Source: Cepaea nemoralis (lineage: Eukaryota; Mollusca; Gastropoda; Stylommatophora; Helicidae). Taken from it: DNA of 64,000 nucleotides. This document shows positions 1 through 10,500 of this stretch, one piece after another. A program made the translations under genes and the position numbers. Under the pieces are notes generated by a model, which worked only from the letters and a program-made list of their open reading frames with translations, searched no databases and was not told the DNA's origin. How positions within the stretch are numbered: the first letter of the stretch is position 1; the number at the start of each line of letters is the position of its first letter. Where the stretch lies: positions 28,024-92,023 of the forward strand of contig JACEFZ010014620.1 of the NCBI GenBank assembly GCA_014155875.1. Direction: 5' to 3'.

Positions 1-340
1 ATTGCATACTATCTAAACAGGATATAACACATATCGTGCGTTGCACAATTCCGCAGAATACAAGATACAGCTTGCCAGGATTTAAAGCTAATATAAAGAA
101 TGCTCGTGGTAAATAATTAATATAACTACTAATTAGCGGCCATTTTCACATGCTAATTAGGTAACATTGCATACTATCTAAACAGGATATAACACATATC
201 GTGCGTTGCACAATTCCGCAGAATACAAGATACAACTTGCCAGGGTTTAAAGCTAATATAAAGAATGCTCGTGGTAATTAATTAATATAACTACTAATTA
301 GCGGCCATTTTTATATGCTAATTAGATAACGTTGCATTAT
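1..340. repeat. 165-bp tandem repeat, two copies
   Basis: The block starting ATTGCATACTATC at position 1 starts again at 166, and the two copies differ at only a few bases. A third start near 331 is degenerate and soon diverges. The unit is AT-rich and contains the words ACTAATTAGCGGCC and GCTAATTAG. It looks like the edge of a satellite array that continues to the left of the window. No coding sense. Confidence 0.85.
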
Positions 341-709
341 ATGTAAAAATAGATGACATGAGCAATTAGGCTTCGCTACACCGATCGCAATGATGTATGG
401 TTGCTAGGATGTTCGTGTATGGTTGCTAGGATGTTCATTTAAAAATAAACAAGCTACACTAGTAAGAACATAAATTTTGATAACTTCTGCTATGACCTTG
501 GTTCGGACACGAAAAAAAGATGTGCAGAGGAGATCTTTTGTGTCAATTTCTGCGTTAATGATCTCGACACTCAAAGTTGCATATCTTCGCTTCTAATTGA
601 CATACATGCATCATCTTGGTACCATTAGATTCGGTTTCTCAAGGCCTATCTTTTGGTGGTGGTCCCATTAGAAAATACTCAAATTTAAAAATCTGATGGT
701 TCGTGCTAA

Positions 710-1274
710 ATGAATGGTAATGTATTTAGAGATTGGCTCGAGAATACAGTACTTCCATCCCTTGATAGACCGTTTTGTCTAATCATGGACAATGCATCAT
801 ATCACAATGTTGTTGCCCAAGATGACAAAATACCTACGGCATCGAGAAAAAAGGAAGCAATAAATATATGGATCCGAAAGGAAAATATACCATTTCCAGA
901 TACATATTTCAAGCTACAGTTGTTGTCCCTTGTAAAACAGGCGCAAAAAAGCAAGAAATATCAAATCGACAAGTTGATAGAAGAGCATGGCCAAAATGTG
1001 CTCGAGACTTTCGCCGTACCATTCTCATTTAAACCCTATAGAACTTGTGTGGGCTAAAATTAAAGGACAGGTGGCAGCTGGCAATACTACATTCAAATTG
1101 TCTGACATCACGATACTAACCCAGTCCGCGTGATTAAATATTGACAAAAGTTACTGGAAAAAATGTGAGGAGCATGTGTTGAAAGAGGAAGAGGACTATT
1201 GGAGAAAGGATGGATTGAATTTTATGCAACCGAGAGAAGTCATCAACCTACTGGAATCGTCCGACACAGATTAA
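710..1274 (+). pseudogene. Broken DDE transposase of the IS630/Tc1-mariner superfamily
   Basis: The first frame (710-1057) carries a hallmark of DDE_3-type transposases: LIMDNASYHN at about residues 24-33, followed by a KKEAI..W helix and a Lys-rich stretch ending KKYQIDKLIEEHG. Near 1015 the frame shifts. The next frame encodes the second hallmark, YHSHLNPIELVWAKIKG, where the last acidic catalytic residue is the Glu of PIELVW. A further break near 1130 precedes a C-terminal piece that ends at a stop at 1272-1274. The N-terminal DNA-binding part is not seen, and no clear inverted repeats were found. This is an old, inactive DNA-transposon remnant. The subfamily is uncertain. Confidence 0.75.
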
Positions 1275-2155
1275 GGTCTGGGCAGATCACAGACATTAAT
1301 CCACAAGAACACTTACTGGGATATTTTGCTCCAACTATTTAGATGAATTGCAGGCCCTAAAAATTACAGCATCAGCACAGTGTCAATGGCAACAGTTTGT
1401 ATTCCACAGTGATGAATTTTCAGTTCCGCAAGCCCTCAATGATGACAAACATCTGGTATTGAAAAAAAAAAAAAAACACTAAACGCGTTGAATACCAACA
1501 GAAGAGTAATATTGCTGTGGAAACTGACACAGTGTGGCATTCCAAGAAATGTGAGAACAAACATGTTGTCAAATGAGGGGACAACACATAACCATACGAA
1601 TCAATCTATAAACTTCAATGAAAAGAGGACCAACATCTTGGCCATTAAGAAGGAAGCCCACTACAGACACATTCACAGCTATATTCGTCGTGCAAAACAG
1701 GTAATAATAATGTTCCGTCTCTGAACGGTAAACAGCAGAGTAGACAATCTTTCACGAAGACTCAAAACGGTTCTGTCACCAGTGTGCACATGTGAACAAA
1801 CGACAAAGACAGCCGAGCAGATCCTTAAAAATTAACACATGATGACTAAATTGCTGTATCGTCTATGGTCACTCCATATGCACATTAACGTACAGCTGTT
1901 TGGAAGCCATGACAAGCTCCATATAAAAAGCTAAATGCATCCTAGTAACATGACTCCTAGTGTAAACATTATTAACAAGAATAAATTGGAAACAAATAGG
2001 TATATTAAGCTCCTGCGAGAAAAAACGTACTAAACATCAACACGTTGCACATACCTTACAAGGAGATCCATCTTGTATCCTGAAATACAGATGAAAATCC
2101 GAAATCAGAAGCACTCAATAAATATATAAAATGAATAATATAATAAAATAAAATA
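1275..2155. other. No gene recognised
   Basis: AT-rich sequence with an A-run at 1463-1476. The short open frame at 1488-1724 has no recognisable motif and unremarkable composition. It may be flanking transposon DNA, but nothing supports a call. Confidence 0.5.
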
Positions 2156-2182
2156 CACACAAACGCATACGATACGACACAC

Positions 2183-2229
2183 AGGACGGCCGACGTTTCG
2201 ATTCTCAGAATCTTTGTCGAGGACAGGAC
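2183..2229 (-). ncRNA. Degenerate hammerhead ribozyme of PLE1
   Basis: On the minus strand a perfect 5-bp hairpin GATTC-TGA-GAATC is followed at once by GAAACGTC, the downstream core and GTC cleavage triplet seen in PLE hammerheads. The expected CTGATGA before the hairpin is changed to CTCGACA. A flanking pairing of AGGACGG-type sequence is possible. Hammerheads in PLE terminal repeats are established. Here the core is damaged, so cleavage is unlikely. Confidence 0.5.
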
Positions 2230-2466
2230 AACACGGATAGATAGGACAATGAAATATAAAAAAGCACAAAACTAAAAAGCACAACTACTATGTATCCATG
2301 TGGGAGCAGAAAAGATGGATTTGCCAGGTGCGAAGGCACTCTTGGCTGCAGAGTTTAAGTATAGTAGGTTGCCAGATAGTATTTACGAAAAAAAAAAAAA
2401 AGGAAAAAAAAAAGCGAACAGTCTGATATGAAAATATAGGGGTGTGGAGACAGGTATGAATATTGT

Positions 2467-2498
<32 letters not shown>
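2467..2498 (+). repeat. Poly-G tract, 32 bases
   Basis: An uninterrupted run of about 32 G. It creates spurious Gly/Pro open frames on both strands. Its length is probably unstable and is a sequencing risk. Confidence 0.95.
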
Positions 2499-2499
<1 letters not shown>

Positions 2500-2547
2500 A
2501 GACAGCATAGTAATAGACAGTGTAAACAGTTTGAGAAGATGGCACAG

Positions 2548-3430
2548 TTATACAGTAGCATCCACAACAGTACTGATACCTGCTGGATGGACGCATCCCA
2601 GATTGTTGATTAGCTGGTATTCAATTTTGAGCCTAACGGAGCTGTTGGAGTAGCAGGGTTTCAATGCGGAGACACATACATCATCAACTCCATTATGGTT
2701 GGAGGAATTGAAATGGTTGGGGACAGATTTGTCAGCGCCCTGATTGATGTCTCTGAGGTGTTCTCTAAAATGGTCCGCAAGGCATCTGCCAGTTTGACCA
2801 ATGTATTTCATGTCACATCGTTTGCAAATGATGACATATATCAGATTGCGGGATGTACAAGTGAAAGAATCTTTCAAGGAGAAGGTACCTAGGAAAAATG
2901 TTATCTCCGGTGTCTGAACAACGTATGGGCATGTCAGACAGTTCTTGCGATGGCATTCAAATGTGCCCACAGATGAAGTAACCGTGGGGAGGTGACTATG
3001 CACAAGGTGGTCTCTGAGGCTCTGGTTACGGGAGAAAATTACCCTAGGGCCATTGGAGAATACCTCACGAGTGGTTGGATCGGATTCCAAGATAGACCAG
3101 TCTCTCAGGAAAATGTGCTTGATGGCATAGGCATGTGGATGGAAGGTGAGGATGAGCTTGGGTTCATTGTTAGGAGGTTGCGTTTGTTTGACGAGGGACA
3201 TTTCCTGCGAGACTTGGGTTATGCGACAGAAAGCCGTGGACAAGATGTCCTCTGGGTAGGACCATCTGCGGAAAAAGTCAAGCATTTCATGGGCTCTCTC
3301 GAGGAAGTCATTATCATCCTGACAGATACGACGAAGGCGGAGTAGCTGGGAATATGGGATGGAATCTTTGCAGCTTTTGGGTTGGGATGAGCTGTACAGG
3401 AGGAAACCATGAGCATCAGTAGGTTTGTAG
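2548..3430 (-). pseudogene. PLE linker plus GIY-YIG endonuclease
   Basis: The frame from 3285 down to 2548 reads MLDFFRRWSYP near its start, then DPTTREVFSNGP, then a CHRKNCLTCPYV cysteine cluster, and then the GIY-YIG core: LIYVIICKRCDMKYIGQTGR with REHLRDI behind it. This is the order seen in Penelope-like elements, where the endonuclease nicks the target to prime reverse transcription. Upstream codons for IPYSQLLRLRR (about 3290-3350) lie in another frame, so there is a frameshift near 3290. The GIY-YIG Tyr pair, the Arg and a later HFNSSNH are present. It is inactive as a whole because the RT is gone. Confidence 0.85.
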
Positions 3431-3969
3431 CTGCTTTTCCCTTTCTATTCCATATTAACAAGAAGCTGAAGAAAAAAGAAGAAAATGAAATATAAGGTAA
3501 GAAATATATTCCTTCTACTTTCCTGTTCAATTCCATTTTGGTTCCACATTAATTACCCCATGCCTCTGTAAATTCTGTTTTTACTTATATTACATAAACA
3601 TTGCACCCACTCCCATAAGAATCTGGATACGCCTTGTGTTGTCACCGGAATTGAGGTGTGGTACTGTAAAACAGGTTTGTTTGCATGAATTCACTAGTTT
3701 TTTTGCCAAAACATCAAAGAAATGTCGCCGCTTAATATGATTTAAGTTGCCTTTGGACCTATTAAAGGCATATTCCTTGGGTGGGGGTAAATATGAGATG
3801 GCAGGAAAAATTTCATAACGATGCTACAGACAGTTTTCAAAATAATTGATCGTGAATGAAGGCATTCATTTCTGGACAAACTATGTAAATAAGCTCTTCT
3901 TCCACTGCTCCCTAGCTTCAGCAGTATAGGTCAGTATGACAATACTGTAACCTGTTTATTCTTATTAGC

Positions 3970-4189
3970 TGGCTCTATGATGAATGGGTTATGGACGCAA
4001 TTTGTAATCCCGCATACCATGTTGGAAACACAGCTGCAGGCGATTCAGCAGCAGACTAGCCTTGCGTTGATTTCATACAATGGTATGAGTGCCGTTTGTT
4101 TACAAAGCAATATCAAATTACTAAACGTAAACTTGCTAAGAAATCACAAACAGCCAATATATGCTGGGGTTGACTGGGATGTCCTGTAA
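3970..4189 (+). mobile_element. SINE-A copy (tRNA-like head on + strand)
   Basis: The reverse complement of the SINE-A copy at 38690-38905 matches it from a GGACGCAATT word to a terminal GCTGGGGTTGACTG. The head resembles a tRNA promoter; the best preserved head elsewhere shows A-box TGGCACAGGGG and a B-box-like GCATTCAAAACCC. This copy is diverged. Confidence 0.7.
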
Positions 4190-4631
4190 TTCCATTTCGG
4201 TTCCACGTGATTTACCCCATGTCTCTGTAAATTCTGTCTTTACTTATATTATATACACATTGCACCCACTCCCATAAGAATCTGGATACGCCTTGTGTCG
4301 TCACCGGAATTGAGGTGCGGTGCTGTAAAACAAGTTTGTTTGCGTGAATTCACTAGTTTTTTGCCAAAACATCAAAGAAATGTTGCCACTTTCTATGATT
4401 TACGTTGCCTTTGGACCTATCAAAGGCATATTCCTTGGGTGGGGGTAAATATGAGACGGCAGGAAAAATTTCATAACGATGCTACAGTTTTCAAAATAAT
4501 TGATCGTGAATTAAGGCATTCATTTCTGGACAGATTATAGTAAATAAGCTCTTCTTCCACTGCTCCCTAGCTTCAGCAATATAGGTCAGTGTGGCAATCC
4601 TGTAACCTGTTTATTCTTATTAGCTGACTCT

Positions 4632-4840
4632 GTGGTGAAGGGGTTATGGATGCAATTCGTGATCCCGCATACCATGTTGGAAACACAGCTGCGGGCAATT
4701 CAGCAGCAGACCAGCCTTGAGTTGATTTTATACAATGGTATGAATGCTGGTCGTTCAGAAAGCAATGGCAAATTACTAAACGTAAACTTGCGAAGAAATC
4801 ACAAACAGCCAATATATGCTGGGGTTGACTGTGATACTTA
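4632..4840 (+). mobile_element. SINE-A copy in second duplication unit
   Basis: Parallel copy of the SINE at 3970-4189. It has the same order of words (GATCCCGCATACC, AGCAATGGCAAATTACT, GGGGTTGACTG) and differs by point changes. It was carried along by the 659-bp tandem duplication. Confidence 0.7.
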
Positions 4841-5881
4841 TTTATCTGAACCCTGGCATGTCACATCTATGTGAATACACTGACTCAACGTCAATGAACG
4901 TAACAATATATTTAATAGCAACAGTATATCACAATCTCATATGGTGTATAATATATCTCACATTGGTAATGGTAATAAATCACACTTCTTTCAGGCTCAT
5001 AGAATAATATAATAATATACTCGCTCTTGCAGTTAGCACACACACAGCCTATCGCAGATGCTCACAGCTTGAACTAGCACTCATTATCGCTCACTGTCCA
5101 CTCTTTCCACAAACATCCAGACACAACCGTTCAAGTCAAAAACTTCGTCCCGTCTGCCTAAGCCTTCGACCTGGGTCATCTATCACGTGGGGTATCGCCA
5201 TCTGTTACCCCACTTAGTCTGTCGTTGTCCTTGGCTGGTAATGTGTCTTGGTATTACCTTGTCCTGTCATTCACCTAGGGGTTAGTCCGTCCGTTGATAC
5301 TGTCTTATAATTAACTCATGCTGTCCTGTCTGTCCCTGGTCGTACTGTCCTATCCCATGCTACCCTTGTCCTGTCATAGGGATCTGTCCTATGGGATTGA
5401 CTAGGCTATCTAGGGCTCTGACAGGCTTCCCTTCTACCTCCGCTGTGTCACTTATGTGTTTACTGTAAGTGACACACTGTCTTGTGTCTGTTTAATTAGT
5501 CTGTACTAATTTGTCTGAGACCTATAAGGAATTGCTAACTAGTCATGGTTTGTGTTAGTTCTGGTGACAACTGTAACCTGAGAGGGTATGATTTCTGTTG
5601 ATACTTATACTTTCTCGTATTTAGTCAATGTCCGTATGTTGACCAGTTGACCTTTAAAGTCTCAACCTCAGGCTCACTCTGCTACTGAAGACTGATTCGG
5701 ACCAAGGCTATCATTGTCAAGGGTTAACCCTCTAACTGCAACACCTTTCACGACACATCTGTGCCACAATCAATTGTCTCGTTAGAGACTCATCAAGGGA
5801 AAGATACTTTCCCAAGGTCTCTACAAAGTGGCACTTTAGTTCAACCAATTTGGTCTAATAAGTGTTTATACATTGGTTTAT
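4841..5881. other. Unassigned repeat-like sequence
   Basis: No coding region. The stretch 5170-5420 is full of TGTCCTGTC- and CTGTCC-like words, and 5450-5540 is TGTCTGT-rich. The sequence continues across the I-RH insertion to 6263. It could be the 3' end or LTR of the Gypsy element decoded at 7470-9085, which runs in the same minus direction, but I found no second LTR copy, primer site or target duplication to prove it. Confidence 0.35.
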
Positions 5882-6252
5882 CGTCTGGATCTTTTCTCCG
5901 GGGCATGCTGGTATGCTGGGGAATGAACAGGCAGACAGATTGGCTGGCTCTGCAAAACTTGGTGGAGTATTGATGCATGATAAGGCAGACGTGGTTGTGG
6001 CCTTGTAGTAGCACGTGTACTTCTCAGAGGAGCAAATGGATCACCATGGTCTGGCAAGAATGCAACAGTGAGGGGTGACAAGGGGATCTGGCCAACGATC
6101 GACGCTCAGAGGAAAGGCGAGACGGACATATAATCAGATTGCTACTGGTACTATTAGTGTTGGAACTCTTCGCTGGCTGCTGAGGATTGGGACGGTGCGC
6201 TTATGGAAATGCCCCGAATGCTGTGATGTCGGTTCCTAAATCATTCAATCAT
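5882..6252 (+). mobile_element. I-RH LINE 3' fragment with target duplication
   Basis: Encodes the end of an RNase H domain (GHAGMLGNEQADRLAGSAKL) and the C-terminal segment HHGLARM...RTYNQIATGTI...LWKCPECC, with internal stops. It ends in a (TCAA)-type tail. ATTGGTTTAT at 5872-5881 recurs at 6253-6262, a 10-bp target-site duplication. This is a 5'-truncated, dead copy of the I/Nimb-like family seen many times in this window. Confidence 0.85.
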
Positions 6253-6262
6253 ATTGGTTTAT

Positions 6263-6999
6263 GCTTTAGCTTCCACTTGTAGGTAATAGTTTCTCTGTAG
6301 AATCAAGTGTTGTTCCCTCTTAGATTTACTTATGTCCCCTTGTATATGTAATGTTCTTGGGTTGTTCCCCTTTCCCCCTATAATGGCGGGTTTACTTTTA
6401 ACTGTTTAGTAGGTGTGTATGAGTATCTAGTTGTAGTTCTGTGTCTGCTAACTACAAACATATGTGTATGTTCCCAGTTTAAGTGGTAATATCCTCTAAG
6501 TGTCATTTGTTTGGTTTTCTCAGTTCATGAATGATCAGATATTGGTAATTCGTGATATGGATCACTGAACATTGATTCTTAGATATATATACATGGGTGT
6601 AGTGTAAGAATGTCGTAATATAACATAATGACAAAAACAAAACAAAAATGTACAATGTATACAATGACGTGAATACAATACATTACAAGAACTCAAATGT
6701 GCAAAGTGGTTTGCACATGTCCTTTCATTCCCCAATTTTAATACAAATGCTCTGTTTTTCATTCTTCTTTCATTCTCACATTCAATCTTCATATGATCAT
6801 TAAAATTACTATTGAAGTTAAGGTAATAGAATATTAAGGTTTACCTCATATGTCTATTAAATTTTCTTACTGTTTTCGTTCATCTCACAAAAGTAAATGT
6901 TTTTAACACAACTATTTAATGGAAAAATAATTAAAGTAAAGCTGTGATTTCCACATCTTTAAGTATTTAAGTATGTACACTGTCATTAGATTAACACAA
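6263..6999. other. AT-rich, no gene recognised
   Basis: Continuation of the sequence interrupted at 5881. It has T-rich and A-rich runs, several weak open frames and no recognisable domain. Confidence 0.4.
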
Positions 7000-7145
7000 C
7001 CCCGGGAAGGTTAACCTGGTCAACAAATACCCGCAGAAGTAAGATGTGTTGACCTAACGGCACAAGAATGCAGCTCTGCTGTAATCAGGCACAACACAAT
7101 CACGTACGGAGAAAAAAACTCAGGATGAACGCAGAAGAAGAAGAA
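7000..7145 (+). mobile_element. SINE-B copy with (GAA)n tail
   Basis: Starts CCCGGGAAGGTTAACC and ends CGCAGAAGAAGAAGAAG. GATTAACACAA at 6989-6999 is repeated at 7146-7156 (11-bp target-site duplication). It matches the copy at 17519-17672 and the longer reverse copy at 30994-31258. No protein is encoded. The (GAA)n tail resembles that of RTE-D. Confidence 0.85.
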
Positions 7146-7469
7146 GATTAACACAATGTTCACTTAATAGTTGTATTAATATAATGTTCACTTAATCGTT
7201 CAATTAACACACTGTTTAATGTATTTACACACAAGTAATAAGCTAATTCACACAGTCTTTGTCTCATGTATCAGGTGTTTCTATTTATGGTGTTGTACAT
7301 GTTCAGATGTTTTGAAAATAAATCACAATATCTTAACTACTGTTCTAAATGTTTAAGTGATTAAGAAATATAAATCACACTGTCTGAGTTACTCTTTTAA
7401 CTGTTCGTGCAACTGTCTAAAATATCACGTTAATTTAAAATATCTTGAAATGAAGATGGACTATTTGAC

Positions 7470-9085
7470 TTATGACTTTAGGATTCTAGTAAGTAGATCA
7501 GCCAAAATGTTGTCAGCTCCTTTAATGTGTGTAATCGTGTAGGAGTGGTCTTGAAGAAGCAAGGCCCAGCGTGCAATCATGTTGTTTTGGGGCTTTCCTT
7601 GCTGTATGATGAGAAGTGGGTATTGTTTGACTGAATGGTGAAATGGGTACCTAATAAGTATTTCCTCAGTTTTGTTACAGCATACAAAACCGCCAAACAT
7701 TCCAATTCTGGTATACTATATCTTTGTTCAGCTGGACTCAGTTTTCTGCTGATATATGTGATTGGGTGGGCTATGTCTTCATGGCGCTTGAGTAGTAGTG
7801 CAGCGATTGAGGTACTACTGGCGATGGATCTGAGAATATATTGGAAGGTGTACATCTGGTAACTTAAGGATGGTTGGGGTCGAAAAATACATCTTTATCT
7901 TATTGAGTGCATTTTCTAAACAGGCACTTTTGACAATCTTGTTTGGTTGTGATTTTAACAACAAATTTGAAAAAAAATATTTGTTAATTCAGCAAGGTTA
8001 GGAATAAATTTAGCTTAATAATTCAAAAGTCCTAACAAACTTCTGACTTGCTTTTTTGTCGTTGGTACTGTCAGATTGTGAATTTTAGAGACAATTCTGT
8101 TGTCGCTATTTAATTGGCCTTTAGAAATATTATGACCAAGAAAATCTATTTCATCAAAAGCAATTTCAGCTTTGGTTGGTCTAATAGTTAGTCCAAACTG
8201 TCTGATCTTGTCAAATACTTGTCTGAGATGTGTCAAGTGATTTGTTAGGTTGTCAGTATGAATACAGATGTTGTCAATATACGTCTGTATGTTTGGAATA
8301 CCATGTAGTAACAGTCTTGTTAGGCGACCAAAAGTGGCAGGAGAGTTGACTAATCCGAAAGGAAGAAATCGCCACTCATACAATCCTAAAGGAGTGGAAA
8401 AGGCTATCAGATGAATTGAGTCTTCGTGTATAATTTGCCAATAGCCTTTTGTCAAGTCTTGTTTTGAAAAACTTGTGGACTTTGCCATATTCAGTATTAA
8501 ATCGTCACAATTGGGTATTGGCTCTGCGTCCAGTTTAGTTACCAAATTAAGTTTCCTGTAATCAATGCATAAGCGAATGGTGGAATCCTTTTTCTTAACC
8601 AAAACGATGTGTGAGGAATACTGAGATTTCCTGATTATTCCATGATTTTCTAAGTCTATGATTTCTTTGTCGAGTCCATCTCTGTAGTTGAGTGGAATAG
8701 AATATGGTTTGCATTTGATGGGTGTATAGTCTGTCAATGTAATGTGATGTTGGATTTTGTGTGTCTTTCCTGGTGCATTGGAAAAAATAGTGCTGTATTC
8801 CTTGAGTAATTCTGTAATTTCATGTTTCTGTGTGTCGGTCAGTCTTGTACATATCTTGATGTCCTATGTGGTTCCTGTCTTGTCAACTGTTGGTACTGGG
8901 ACTTCAATGTCATCTGTGTCTGTCTGATTAATGACTGTTGTGGTTGCTGCTGTGTCATTGACTGTGTCATCTTCGTCTCTGCTTGCGGTCGATGTAGTGA
9001 CTGCATTAGTTGGGCAGTGTTCTTCCCAATTCTTAATTTGTTGGTCAGAGCATTCTGTTATCTCTGGCAAATTGCCTAAGATCAA
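7470..9085 (-). pseudogene. Gypsy (Ty3-like) pol remnant: RT and RNase H
   Basis: Minus strand. The part from 9085 to 8740 codes for the pol linker. The part from 8737 to 8015 is an RT with GIIRKSQYSSHIVLVKKKD, LCIDYRKLN and KQDLTKGYWQI, and an active-site box read as YIDN instead of the usual YxDD. The parts at 7855-7577 and 7700-7470 encode RNase H (ITYISRKLSPAEQRYSIPELECLA, then HIKGADNILADLLTR) in two frames, with a gap between RT and RNase H. Ty3/Gypsy elements copy RNA into DNA with these domains. Protease, integrase and flanking LTRs were not identified. It is cut at 9085 by an RTE-A tail. Confidence 0.85.
7860..8014 (-). other. Degraded spacer between Gypsy RT and RNase H
   Basis: Residual Gypsy coding sequence with stops in all minus frames. 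It lies between the end of the RT connection (SLLGLLNY) and the start of the RNase H fragment. Confidence 0.4.
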
Positions 9086-9119
9086 ATCACATCAATCAAT
9101 CAATCAATCAATCAATCAT

Positions 9120-9980
9120 TTGCCATGCCGAAAGCGTGGGCTGTCATGACTTGCCATTTCACTCGATCCCCAGAGTCGTGGATCAGTTCTGTGTTCCTGT
9201 CTCATCCATGCCATGTGGCCAAGCCATCCAGGTATTTTCCTCTCGGTCTTCCTCTTGGTCTGTTCCCTTCGATCTTGCCAGTTGTCACTAAGTTCTCCAA
9301 TCCATTGTTTCTCATAACATGTCCAAAAATGGTGACTGTCTACATCAAATTTCTCTAATCAATTTACGATTGTCATTTGTCTCCTGTAGTACTTGGTCAT
9401 TGGTTTTTCTGTCTATCCATGGTATTCTTTGCATTTTCCCCAGAAACCACATTTCCACTGCAATTAGACATTTTTCAGCTTGTCTGCTCATCGTCCACAT
9501 TTCACCATCAAACAAAAGTATATTCTGTAGAACTTCATTACTCTTTTTTTCCGTTGGAATTGACATCTTTTATTAGTCAGTATGGTTTACATTTTGCAAA
9601 AGGCTACCTTTGCTATAGCGATTCTTGTTGTAATCTCTAATAGGCACCCCCATAAAATGTTATGACTGTTCCAAGATAGTTGTAACAATTCACTTAAGAA
9701 TATTCCCATTTATCTTTATATTGCATTGTGGTATTCTTTTCTTCTTAGAGGTAACATAATCTCTGTCTTCAATTCATTTAAGAATATTCCCATTTATCTT
9801 TATATTGCATTGTGTTATTCTTTTCTTCTTAGAGACGATCATAATCTCTGTCTTCTTACAATTTAATTCTAACCCTAGTTTTTTCGTTGTGTGCAATAAA
9901 TATCTATTACATGTTGTCGACGGTTGAACGGGACCATTCGTCTCAAGAACTGGCAACTGGTAGATACTGTTCATTCTCTG
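9120..9980 (-). pseudogene. RTE-A thumb and C-terminal region
   Basis: Codes for LELNCKKTEIMIVSKKKR, ITQCNIKINGNILK and, after breaks, EMWTMSRQAEKCLIAVEMWFLGKMQRIPW with NRKLIREI behind it. These blocks follow the RT palm in RTE/BovB LINEs. Frameshifts separate them. An 84-bp tandem duplication (9694-9850) lies within the thumb coding region and repeats the ITQCNIKINGNILK block. Confidence 0.75.
9694..9860. repeat. 84-bp tandem duplication inside RTE-A
   Basis: TTAAGAATATTCCCATTTAT starts at 9694 and again at 9778. The two copies run through CTTCTTAGAG and ATAATCTCTGTCTTC with few differences. Confidence 0.8.
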
Positions 9981-10055
9981 GAATCAATACTGTATCATGC
10001 ACATATCTAATGTTATTGATGTTAAGTGCCCCAATGGTGATTCCTCTCACATCTT

Positions 10056-10488
10056 CTAAATTTCTAAAAATATTTTCACTGTATATGAAAAAAGCACACA
10101 TCTCTTAATAGGCTGACATTGCTTCATGACAGCTTGTGGTTTCCAGTGTATGTATTTTACAAGTCTAAGGTCTTTCCCATAAATTTGTAGATCTGTAAGC
10201 ATCTTCATCATGTTGACATGTCTTACTTTATTGAAAACTTCTGTGTAGTCAATGAAGCAAAGATGTAGGTCTTTGTTTACCTTTATCGAACGCTTGTTTA
10301 ATATTCTCAACAAATACACTACATTTACTGTGCTCTTGCCTTCTATGAACCCACATTGTTTTTCGCCTATTTCAGGTTGTATTTTCTTCCTAACTATGAT
10401 GATTCTTAGCAAAATCTTTGTGATCTGGCTCATTATGCTAATTGTTCGATGTTGATCACATTCCAAGGTTCCCGATTTCTTTGGGATT
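10056..10488 (-). pseudogene. RTE-A reverse transcriptase fingers/palm
   Basis: Encodes IAIPKKSGTLECDQHRTISI, then QPEIGEKQCGFIEGKSTVN and CFIDYTEVFNKVRHVNMM. These are the RT blocks that precede the YADD box in this family. The usual KAFD reads EVFN and the downstream frame is broken, so it is nonfunctional. Its 5' continuation lies beyond the SINE at 10762-10880 (GDIPPE coding). Confidence 0.8.
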
Positions 10489-10500
10489 GCTATAAATATA

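Larger units (their letters stand above)
2160..3435 (-). mobile_element. Penelope-like element (PLE1), 3' part
   Basis: Read on the minus strand, this holds the C-terminal linker and GIY-YIG endonuclease of a Penelope-like element. It ends in a hairpin-rich terminal region (2160-2235) with decayed hammerhead-ribozyme features. The reverse transcriptase domain is missing: the element breaks off near 3435 after coding for a YKPTDAHG-like segment that normally lies just after the PLE RT. PLEs lacking most of the RT are common 5'-truncated copies. Confidence 0.8.
3531..4840. repeat. Tandem duplication, ~659-bp unit, two copies
   Basis: The block starting TTCCATTTTGGTTCCAC at 3531 starts again at 4190 as TTCCATTTCGGTTCCAC, and the two copies align along their length with scattered substitutions. 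Each unit has an AT-rich part with the word GTGGGGGTAAATATGAGA, then a SINE-A copy at its right end. The duplication therefore happened after the SINE had inserted. Confidence 0.85.

Noticed and set aside
1488..1724. 78-residue open frame
   Set aside because: No motif, no homologous look and ordinary composition; likely chance.
2288..2653. Open frames with poly-Pro or poly-Gly stretches
   Set aside because: Produced by the 32-base G run; no conserved residues around it.
9041..9120. ATCA repeats as a CRISPR-like array
   Set aside because: Simple tetranucleotide tails of LINEs; no spacers or conserved direct repeats, and the genome is eukaryotic.
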